From Steromphala cineraria (Eukaryota > Mollusca > Gastropoda > Trochida > Trochidae): a stretch of DNA of 64,000 nucleotides. Where the stretch lies: NCBI GenBank assembly GCA_916613615.1, contig OU744736.1, positions 7,506,724-7,570,723 of the forward strand. Reading direction: 5' to 3'. A model generated the notes under the pieces. It saw nothing but the letters and a program-made list of their open reading frames with translations, did no database searches and was not told the DNA's origin. Both the position numbers and the translations under genes were made by a program. This document shows, one piece after another, positions 13,601-25,600 of the stretch. Each line of letters begins with the position of its first letter. Position 1 is the stretch's first letter.

Positions 13601-16600
13601 TATGCCTCACTGCATGTCCTCCGCTTTTTTGTCTCGACCTCAAAGCTCATTTAGTGCTTAGAATAAGCTAGCATGGTTCCTACAACTAGCTTAGCACTAA
13701 GAGAACTTTAAAAATCCATGTCCAGATCTCTCTTCTGCAAGGGAGCTCAATGGTTAATTGGTAATCTTCTGAAGATTTGAACCTATCGCTGAAGAACAGC
13801 ATTTAAAACTATGATTTATAGTCCTTAGCAACAAGGTTGATATCAGCCAGTGATGAAGACTTACACAAGTTATTGTTTACTGGGATTAAATTATTTCGTA
13901 TTCATCTATTCAATTCTGTTGTTCTTGGCCAATTACGAAACAGATGTTGATAATGAACTTGCTTCTTAAAAATGATTAAATATTTTCAAAATTCGGACTG
14001 TGTTTTATTTAGTGTTAGCTAAGATTTGGTTTCCCATGAGGGTTGAGTTGAGATACCTGTCAAGTATGGGTAAACAAAGGTGATAGTAAAAGAGACTTTA
14101 TCACTTGTTTTCAACACTTTTGATTTTACAGCCAGTGAGCTGTTATGGCACTTAATATTAGGTTTATTATTATTTTCATTATTGGAATATTTGAATCTCT
14201 TGCAGGCCAGCGGTTCACCGAGAAAGAAGGAAGTTTTTGCGCACAATGTTGAGGGAGCTCTCGCTAGTTTTTGCTGACCAACCAGGCTTGTTGGGTCCTA
14301 AAGTATGTCAATCATTAGCATTTTTAGCTCATCAGGACTGAAAGTCCAGATGGGCTTATGGCATGGCCCGTCGTCCGGCGTCCGTCCGTCCGTCATCCGT
14401 CCGTCGTCCGTCCATCCGTCGTCCGTCCGTAAACTTTTGACACTTTCGACTTCTCCTCATGAACCATACACATTAGAGAGCTGAAATTTTGTGTACAAGT
14501 ACCTTAGCATATGGAGATTCTAATTTGTAACTTTGGTGACCCTGTGACCCCAAATAGGGTCACAGGGGTCACAACTTTAAAAACCTATTTTCATCTTCTT
14601 CTCCAGTTCCAGAAGGACTAGAGAGTTAAAAATGATATGTGCAGACTCCTTGGCCAATGGGGATTCTAATTTGTAACTTTGGTGACCCTGTGATCCCAAA
14701 TAGGGTCACAGGGGTCACAACCTTAAATACCTATTTTCATCTTCTTCTCCAGTTCCAAAAGGAGTAGAGAGTTAAAAATTATATGTGCAGACTCCTTGGA
14801 CAATGGAGATTCTAATTTGTAACTTTGGTGACCCTGTGACCCCAAATAGGGTCACAGGGGTCACAACCTTAAAAACCTATTTTCATCTTCTTCTCCAGTT
14901 CTAAAAGGACTAGAGAGTTAAAAACGATATGTGCAGACTCCTTGGCCATTGGGGATTCTAAATTGTAGATTTCGTGACCCCATGACCCCAAATAGGGTCA
15001 CAGGGGTCACAACCTTAAAAACCTATTTTCATCTTCTTCTCCAGTTCTAAAAGGACTAGAGAGTTGAAAGTGATATGTGCAGACTCCTTGGACAATGGGG
15101 ATTCTAATTTGTAACTTTGGTGACCCTGTGACCCCAAATAGGGTCACAGGGGTCACAACCTTAAAAAACTATTTTCATCTTCTTCTCCAGTTCTAAAAGG
15201 ACTAGAGAGTTAAAAAATGATATGTGCAGACTCCTTGGCCAATGGGGATTCTAATTTGTAGATTTCGTGACCCCATGACCCCAAATAGGGTCACAGGGGT
15301 CACAACCTTAAAAACCAATTCTCATCTTCTTCTCCAGTTCAAAAAGGTCTAGAGAGTTAATATTGATATGTGCAGACTCCTTGGACAATGGGGATTCTAA
15401 TTTGTAACTTTGTTGACCCTGTGACCCCAAATAGGGTCACAGGGGTCACAACCTTAAAAAACTATTTTTATCTTCTTCTCAAGTTCCAAAAGGTCTAGAG
15501 AGCTGAAATTATATGTGCAGACTCCTTGGCCAATGGGGATTCTAAATTGTAGATTTCGTGACCCCATGACCCCAAATAGGGTCACAAGGGTCACAATCTT
15601 AAAAACCTATTTTTCTCCATTAGATGACAGTCTATGGCAAATTTATTTCTCCTTGGATATTTTAGTGTGGACTTCTTTCACTGTCTGATATTGGCGATCT
15701 AGAAAGTGTTGAATAATAATAGGTTTTCTTGCAATAGGTAACATCAGTTTCATTTTTAGCTCATCTTGCCTGTATAAAGCAAACTTGATATGATGCCTGA
15801 TGAGCTACAGAGCCAATGGCTCTATTTTGATAAATTAGATTAATTTATTAATAACTAATGGATGACTGACAAATAGATATATATTGACCCTTGAATCTTT
15901 AAATCTTTGTTCACTCAAGTCTACTGTAGATGAGATAGCTTTGAAATGAGGCAAACCACATCAACCAACAGTTGGGATATTTTAATAATTTCAAATATGG
16001 TTTATATTTGATCATGTTCAATTAAATTGTTCTCTCAATGACAAAACTGTCATAGCATTGCCTAATTCATCACTATCAAATCTGTCAATTTCAAAACAAT
16101 CTTTGTTGAAGTTTCATCACAATCAAATAAATGGCTCTGTCAATGGGGAGATAACTCCCAGTTGTACAATACTTTCTGGTTTGAATCTGCAGGGGCTGTT
16201 TGTGGTACAAGGGCTGTCAATGGCACGAGACGAGATCCACTGGTTGCTGAGACATGTCGTCAACCCTCCCTCGAAGAGGCACAATATCAAGCTCTCGCAA
16301 GAAGATTTTTACGACAGGTGATAAATCAAACAAATAATTTCATCATTCTTTATCAAAAATGTAAAAATCCGCAACCCTTGATTACTTTAGTCGGAGATAC
16401 ACAATTCAATGCTCCATCTTAGATATACTTGAAAATCAAGCTCTCACAAAAAAAACTTTTACAAAGTGTAATGATTTTAAAAAACTCTTTGATGACCTTT
16501 CACCTAAAATCTTTGAATTGTTACAGATAAACCATCTTTGAATTGTAAGGGATGAACTATTCAAGCTTAAACGTAACATGTCCAATGATATTTAAAATCC

Positions 16601-19600
16601 ATTCATGGTGAATCATCACCATCATGTAGAAGAAAATAGTGGGTTTACATCTGAATATTCAAATCTCTTTATAACATCTAACATGTGATAAACTTTATCA
16701 CTTCAGACAACTTCCTGAACTGTTATTCTACATGGAAGAATTAAAAGGTTTGTACACATCCACACACATTTACCTATTTAATTATGTTTTCAATTTTCAT
16801 TTCCATACATTAGAGATAAATATGTTATTTCCCGATGAAGAAACCTTGGTTGAATACCAAAAAAACACACTGCTGTTCCAAAATATATGTATTTCTTCCT
16901 TTGATGCAGATTCTAGAATTTCATCTAATAACATACATTTTGGCTAGTCTCTCTTGCCTATGCATGATCTAATAACATACATTTTGGCTAGTCTCTCTTA
17001 CCTATGCATGGATATGAATTATAGTAAATTCATGCCCATTGCATTCTAATTTTATGACAGTCATGTCTAAATACCAGTATATCCTGCTCTCGCCTACAAA
17101 ATATTAATATTTATGTATGTGTTGTTAAAGTAGTATGCCATTGAGATTGATATACGGAACACTCTCATCACCGCCTGTATCTTCTATGCCGCAGGTCTGG
17201 TGAAGAAGTACAACCAGGTGATCCAGCGCTACTACGTGCAGTACCTCATGGGGTACGATGCTGTCTACCTCAACCAGCTCATCCAGGTGAGGCTCCACAC
17301 CCTATCTCAGCACTTTTACTGATAAGATTTGTTAGACTTATGGATCTCTTAGTGTCAAGAGACAGCGTTTAAAATATGGCCCCTACCGCTAGTCCTTAAC
17401 TGGCCACTTTTTGCCAGGACTGGTTACTTTTTGGTCAGGACTGGTAACTTTTCAAAATGTTTCTTTATTTTACGGTTACTTTTTGGTCAGGACTGGTAAC
17501 TTTTCAAAATGTTTCTTTATTTTACGGTTACTTTTTGGTCAGGACTGGTAACTTTTCAAAATGTTTCTTTATTTTACGGTTACTTTTTGGTCAGGACTGG
17601 TTACTTTTCAAAATGTTTCTTTATTTTACCCTTAGGAATTGACCAATTAATTTTCAGGACAAGCTATTTTTAATCTATTTTATACACTGCAAGAGAGCTT
17701 TGTAAATCTAGTCCATAGGTTCCAATGGCTGCCGGTCATACAAAGGATTCTGTTTAAACTCGAGTCACTATGTCCCCCAGTTTTTTTCTCGCTGGCAAGG
17801 TATGTTTGGCTATGTCTTAGCTTAAAGGTAGCTTTGGAAATCTAGTTCCTGGATTGCATTTGTTGTCGATCAGACAAGGATCAAATTCAAAATCTTGTCA
17901 CCAACATACCAGTGCATACCTGGCACTGCATACCCTTTCTGACTATAGATCAAACTGAAAACAATTGGACTTGCTCATTATGTCTCCCCCTGAAGGGTCG
18001 GGAGACATATTGGTTTTAGCAGAGTTCCCGTCGGCTTTGGCGTTGGCGTTGGCGTTCCCATTTCGTTTTCAGAGCATATCTCTAAAACTATTTGACGGAT
18101 CATCACCAAACTTGGTATACTGTCTCTCCATATCATGTAGATGTGCCTTTTGGAGGTTATAGATTTCTTTAAAAAAAAATTGTTTTTATTTCCATGGCAA
18201 CAATTTGGACTTAGTCTTTTTCAAGACTTTCAGCATCAAATCATTTAGAATTTTGAATATTTTGTTTGCTACAATTGTGGAGTTGATGCTTTACAAAAAA
18301 GTATAATAACTTGAGACATTTTAAATTTTTTTACCATTTTTTTTTTTCAGGGACATTTTGATATCTTTATGGAACAAGGGTTATACATTCAGATAGGTCT
18401 TAAAGACCTCCGTAAAATGAGTTTTTCCTTTCAAGACTCCTGAAGTTGAGTTATTTTTGTGACGATGATTTGTCTATGTTCTACAACTTATCCTGCAGAA
18501 CCTGGCGATGTGTCCGGAGGATGAGTCGGTCATCTTGTCTTCCTTCTACAACACTGTTTCAGCACTCTCCGTCAAACAGGGTGGGTATACACACTGTCAA
18601 TCTAGCAATATAGACATGTATTTAAAGGGGCAGACCCTTTTTTTATTGAAATAGAGTATTTTTCCAGTAAATGTTACCAAGTTCAAGCAAAAAATGTAGA
18701 AGAATAGTAATCCTTAATCTATTAGTCAAAATTGTTTGACATAGACAGTGATTTGATATTAATGGTTATTTTTCAGTTGAAGAGAATGAGCTGTTTGATT
18801 TCCGAGGGCTTCGTCTTGACTGGTTCAGACTACAGGTATTTAGTAATGCATCTTTCACTGTTAAACATTTGGTATCTCACGATTTAATTAACAGTTTTGT
18901 TTTATACTTCATATCTAGTCAGTGCCAGCCGCCAGTTTACTAGCACTTGATGTAACATCAATCAAAAACTACTTCATCGCAGAATAAAGGACGGGCATTT
19001 GATCTTTACAGAAACAATGTTAGCACACAAATGAAATTTTACAATTTACACGTATCCCCACGATTGTTAATATGTTTGCCATAAATACATAAGTGCAGCA
19101 ACAACTGAAACAATATGTTTGGAGGCTGTTTATGATATAAAATGTTAAGGAAGCAAGGCATTGTAAAGTCTTGTTGTAAGAACCTGAAGGATCAAGATGT
19201 GATATTGACATGTGCACAAACAATATTTGTTTAGAATAGCTTAATGCCAAAGATGAGTTAAAAACACAGAGTTTTACTTTCAACTCCCTATTACAAACTG
19301 CAGTTTTGCTCTGAACCATTGTTAATGCTTACAGTCAAAAGGCATTCATCCCTCCGCTGTTTATGCTGCCACGTCACTAATGGCTGAAATATTGACGAAT
19401 CGGCGTTACCCTCCAACTCACTTATTTATATTTGACAAGAATGAATTATATGTTTCCCTGTTCACAGTCCTACACAAGCATGAGCAAGGCAGGACTGATC
19501 CTGAGAGATCACCGCGACCTGGCACGTCACATGAACACTCTGATCTTCCACACCAAGATGGTGGACGCTCTTGATGAGCTGCTCTCAGAGACTGGGGACC

Positions 19601-22600
19601 TCTCCATATACTGGTGGGACAATTAATAGATTAATCAAGAATCAAGTGCTATAATTGATCTTTGATAAACATATCTCTTCATTAAATCCTTCAAGGGCAG
19701 GTAGAATACAAGAAAGGGCATATGAAGAAGGTTAAAGTAGTAGCTCAAATGTATGAAATACATACAGAAGTTGTCATCAATATCTTTGTCTTGTATTAAC
19801 CCTGCATTGTTTAACCTTTTTTTGGCTCCCAAAGGGTATGAAATATGTCTTTGAGCATTAAAATGAAATAGGATGTCCCTGCTTTTTTGGTTCATCTTAT
19901 TTTTTTAATCTGGGGATAATAATTATATCATTGATTTTAAAGACAACATCTCTGAAGTGTTTGATGTGTTTTTGGATGTTTCCCAGTTTCTACACGAACC
20001 TATTTGAGCACCAGTTCAAGCAGTGTATGGAGTTTCCTGCCCAGCATCGCTTCAGTATCATCTTCCCCATGATCTGCGGCCACTTCATGAACGCTACTCA
20101 CCCGCTCTGTCCGGAAGAGGTAACTGCATTCATTGTCCGCCTTGCATGTGTCAAATATTCCTCAAAAGTAAATTAACAATTATTTCCATTAGGAACTTCT
20201 TTGTACTGTCCTGTATAATGTCTAGTCTGGACGGGTCAGTAGCACGGTTTTTAGTTAGATGAAATGATCTCACCTCATGAACGCAACTCACCCGCTCTGT
20301 CCTGAAGATGTAATCTGTTTTCATTGTGTACCTTGTATGTGTAAGATCTTCCTCAGTAGTGGAATAATTAGATTTTTAGCTCACCTTTACAAAGTAAATG
20401 TGAGCTTATGTCATGGCGCTTCGTCCGTCGTCCGTCTGTCCGTCCGTCTGTCCGTCTGTCCGTTCGTCCGTCTGTCCGTCCGTAAACTTTCACGAAAAAG
20501 ACTACTCCTCCTAAACGAATTCAGATATCATTCTGAAATTGTAGTATGTTATACCCATGGTGATTCCCCACAGAAAGGTAGACGTTTCAGTTTTGAGAAT
20601 CCAAGATGGCCGCCATGACAGCCATATTGAATTTTCAATTAGATTTCATGAAAAAGACTACTCCTTCTAAACGAATACAGATATCATTCTGAAATTGTAG
20701 TATGTTATACCCATGGTGATTCCTCACAGAAAGGTAGACGTTTCAGTTTTGAGAATCCAAGATGGCCGCCATGACAGCCATATTGAATTTTCAATTAGAT
20801 TTCATGAAAAAGACTACTCCTTCTAAACGAATACAGATATCATTCTGAAATTGTATTATGTTATACCCATGGTGATTCCTCACAGAAAGGTAGACGTTTC
20901 AGTTTTGAGAATCCAAGATGGCCGCCATGACAGCCATATTGAATTTTCAATTAGATTTCATGAAAAAGACTACTCCTTCTAAACGAATACAGATATCATT
21001 CTGAAATTGTATTATGTTATACCCATGGTGATTCCTCACAGAAAGGTAGACGTTTCAGTTTTGAGATTCCAAGATGGCCGCCATGACAGCCATATTGAAT
21101 TTTCAATTAGATTTCATGAAAAAGACCACTCCTTCTAAACGAATACAGATATCATTCTGAAATTGTAGTATGTTATACCTATGGTGATTCCGCACAGAAA
21201 GGTAGACGTTAAAGTTTTGAGAATCCAATATGGCCGCCATGGCAGCCATATTGAATTTTCAATTAGATTTCATGAAAAAGACTACTCCTTCTAAACGAAT
21301 ACAGATATCATTTTTATATTGTAGTATGTTATACCTATAGTGATTCCGCACAGAAAGGTAGACGTTTCAGTTTTGAGAATCCAAGATGGCCGCAATAGCA
21401 GCCATATTGACTTTTCAGCTGCAGATGACACATCATTAGCAGCCCCGTCTAAGGACGATTTGGACACGTTCACTTTCAAGGTCAAAGGTCAAGGTCACGA
21501 GCTATGTATTCACTCTAAGAATTCCTTGTAAACGCGATAACTTGAAAAGTTTTTGTGCTATGAAGCTCTAACTTGGTATATATCATCCTTGGAAAAGTAA
21601 AAAATTTTGAAAAGGTTTTGGCTACAATCCGTCAAAGGTCAAGGTCACAGCAAGGTCATGACTTAAGCATGGTTTAGCGAAAATGCTTAATTTTAACTAT
21701 GATCACTTTTAATCAATACATGATTGTTATACTCAATAAAAAGTGTTCAATTATTGTTTGACCTTGAAGGTCAAAGGTCAAGGTCATGAGATATGAGTTA
21801 TTGAAATTCCTTGTAAACACAATAACTTGAAAAGTTTTTGTGCTATGAAGTTTAGATTTTGTATATATTATCTCTTGAGAAGTACAACATTTTAAAAAAG
21901 TTTTGGGTACGAACTGTCGAAGGTCAAGGTCACAGCAAGGTCAACATATATGGAGAAAATGGATTAATTTAATTTTTAACACTTTATTTCATTACAGTAA
22001 TGTTATACTCAATGAAATGTGTTCATTGATTGTGTGACCTTGAGTGTCAAAGGTCAAGGTCACGAGAAAATTCCCAATTTGGTGAGGCCTGTAAAAGGCG
22101 GAACAGGGTAAGGCGAAACCCAAAGTTCCGGGGCTGCTCTGCTTTTGCGGTATCCCGCAAACGCTAATCTAGTTATTATTAAATTTTAAGCTTTCATCAA
22201 GTGATCACTGGCACCATATAAATTCTCTAATTTGAACTTACTAATCATAATATTATCTTAAATATGGAATATTTAAGATTGTCGTGTAAGTTGTTCTATA
22301 TTTTTAAGTGTTTCTAAAAAAAATTAAGATGAAAGACAAACATAATTGATTAATTTGTTTAAAATCTTTATGGCAACTAGCTGCAAAAACCAAATCACAT
22401 TAAACATGTTAAATTTTAAACAATGGTATTTCCCTTTTATTCCTTTAAATACCACACATAAGGGGTCAACCAGAGTTCAGATATTCCACTATGCTGTCTA
22501 ATACACATCCCAAGGCAGGCTGCTAGCATCACAGTGTCAGCTGCTAGTCTGTTGCATAATCAACCTGACCCAATTGATATGGTAGAACATTATGCTATAT

Positions 22601-25600
22601 GGCCATGGCCCATGTGTATGCAATAAAAGTTATGGACTTGTATTCTCATGACAGTGATATGTTCTTTCTAAGAATAACAACTTACACAAAACTTGTCTAC
22701 AATAAGCTTTGTGTTTAGCAATCTACATGATAAGTTGATGTGGAATAAATATGCAGATGAAAATCGAAAAGGGTTTAGTAAGAAAAGTAAGGAAATTTGA
22801 TTTGTCATATCTCTCTGTTGATTTGACAATGCAAAAATGTTTACCATTATAGTACTGTATGAGTGTTAAATAAATTGATACTTTAATGAAAGACATCTCA
22901 TGGTCACTTGACATGTAAATATTATGTGAACAAAATAAACGTGTCTTATGCATTGCTGTGTTTATGACTTTCCTCTCAATCAGTCATTCATTTTCCTTGA
23001 AAAATCTGTACTTTGGGGATTCTCAATATCCCATGCAGCATAACCATCAGTGAAATAATCTTGAAAAATCATATTAATGATTCACTACAAAACAAATGTA
23101 AGTGCCCACCATCCTGTAAGTAATGAATGACATTTAAATGGATACACCTAAACCAATCAAGATATCATAATGAAATTAATACGGATGCCCACATAAAAGT
23201 AGCATTTTGAAGATTAAAAAGTACAAGATGGTCACCAATTCAGCCATAGATATACAAAAAAGTTATACAAAAACCTACTGCTTGTTAACTTATCATGATT
23301 ATATCATTCGTGTATTAATGTTTGTTCAAGCTCTAGTCGTTTCCAAAAGAAGACTAGCATTTTAAAAGATAAAAAAATCATGATGGCAGCCATAATCAAT
23401 TATATAAGAGATGGTTACATGTATAATTAAACCAATACCACATCATTCATTTTAAGGTGAGCTTCTGTACCCTCGGTACTTTTATTATGTTTATGAACAT
23501 CTTATGTATGCATGATAAAGATAGTTGAAGCGTATGTTAAGTAACCTAAAAAATATATCAGCACTAACAGAGCTTAGAAAAGTCCAAGTTTTTTAGAAGA
23601 ACAGCTTTTGTGAGTTTTATCAAGATTTATTCTTTTCCACCTCACAGCGGCACTCTATCGGGACGACGAGCGTGCAGTATGCTCACTGGTTCCTGCGGGA
23701 GATGTCGGAGGAAGTGAACCAGGTTATCACAGCTATCTGTGAGGAGCAGTGTATGCTGAGCTACAAGGTAGGATGGAGGGAGGGAGGGATTGGAGGGAGG
23801 GATGGAGGGATGGAGGGAGGGAGGGATTGGAGGGAGGGATGGAGGGAGGGAGGGAGGGAGGGATTGGAGGGAGGGATGGAGGGAGGGAGGGATTGGAGGG
23901 AGGGATGGAGGGAGGGAGGGATTGGAGGGAGGGAGGGATGGATGGATGGAGGGATTGGTGGGTGGGTGGGTAGGATGGAGGGATGGAGGGATTGGAGGGA
24001 GGGAGGGATGGATGGATGGAGGGATTGGTGGGTGGGTGGGTAGGATGGAGGGATGGAGGGATTGGAGGGAGGGAGGGATGGATGGATGGAGGGATTGGAG
24101 GGAGGGAGGGATGGAGGGAGGGAGGGATGGATGGATGGATGGAGGGATTGGTGGGTGGGTAGGATAGAGGGAGGGTTAGGTGAAGAGAGGGTTGGGAGTG
24201 TAGAGTTAAAGGAGTTTTATTGAGATGTCAGAAGGAGTAAATCAGGTTCTCACATGTCTCTGCTAATCAGTCTATGCTTAACTACAAGGTAAGATAATAA
24301 TCTTCAAATAGCTAAAGAAAACTAGGCTTGAAAGCTATATAAAACCGAAATTCAATTCTCCTCATCATGTTACAGTAACTGTTGATCTTCTGTGGAGTAA
24401 TCCCCCAAAAAAAGCAAATTGTAGAAAAATGTTAAGGGTTTCACTGAAATTTATATGCACAATGGTACCGCAGGCTTTATCCTTTCAATAAGAATTTCCA
24501 CATTCATAAAAATTAAATAGACTTGAAAGATAAGGATATTCCAACATCACCTCTCCTGACCATATTACAGTTACTGCCGAAGCACAGCGCAGTCACGATT
24601 CTCAACACTGTTCAGCGGAAGAAGAACAAGGAAAAGAAGAACCGTGAGATCAAAGAACCAGAGAAACCAGGACAAGAGAGCATCCGCAAGAACAGAGAGA
24701 ACTTCACACGGTAAGTAGTCTTTCATGATGAGATAGAGATTATCATATTGTGAGGTAAGTAGTCTTTCATGATGAGAAAGAGATTATCATATTGTGAGGT
24801 AGGTAGTCTTTCATGATGAGATAGAGATTATCATATTGTGAGGTAAGTAGTCTTTCATGATGAGATAGAGATTATCATATTGTGAGGTAAGTAGTCTTTC
24901 ATGATGAGATAGAGATTATCATATTGTGAGGTAAGTACTCTTTCATGATGAGAAACCTCTGTTTATATAAGTTTTTGACCAATCAAATATGATATGCTGA
25001 TATCTATTCCAGCATGGACAAACTTCACATGGCCCTGACAGAGCTTTGTTTTGCTCTCAACTACTGCAACGTGATCACGGTTTGGGAACACGGCTTCGTT
25101 CCTCGGGAGTTCTTCCTTCAGCATCTGGAGACCAGGTTCAACAAGTGAGTTGGTCTTCTTTCCTACAGCTATCTTGATTTTCATGGAGAATTAATTGGAC
25201 AAAATTGTTGTTCTTTTACTTATTTTAGAACAATAAAAAATGTATTGAGAAACATCAATACTTTTAAAAGTGATTAATGATATTATTAATAAATAATGCT
25301 CTCTTGTGCAAGGCTTTCCACACTGTGTTTCTTTGTAGTTTGTTGAACATGTAATGAGATTAATGCGTATAAGTATAAGATGAATCTGTTCAGAGCCCTG
25401 GTTGGAATGATGATGTACAACCCAGACACCAATGAGATAGCCAAACCATCGGAACTGTTGAACGGAGTTCGTGCATACATGAATGTTCTGCAGAGCATTG
25501 AAAACTATGGTAGGTCTGAACTCAACAACACGCGTTTGACATATATGCATTAATTGCAGCATTTGTTCTATGATATTAAATTTTTCAAGATTTTTTATGG

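Noticed and set aside
17457..17642. 61-codon frame with repeated [10 protein letters not shown]
   Set aside because: Translation of a 52-bp minisatellite in intron 14.
20267..20355. Alternative exon of NCKAP1
   Set aside because: No acceptor upstream and a small deletion; reading through from exon 18 meets a stop first.
23749..24167. Gly/Glu/Trp-rich open frames of up to 125 codons
   Set aside because: They are produced by the GGGA/GGGAT repeat. Only 23648-23767 is a real exon.
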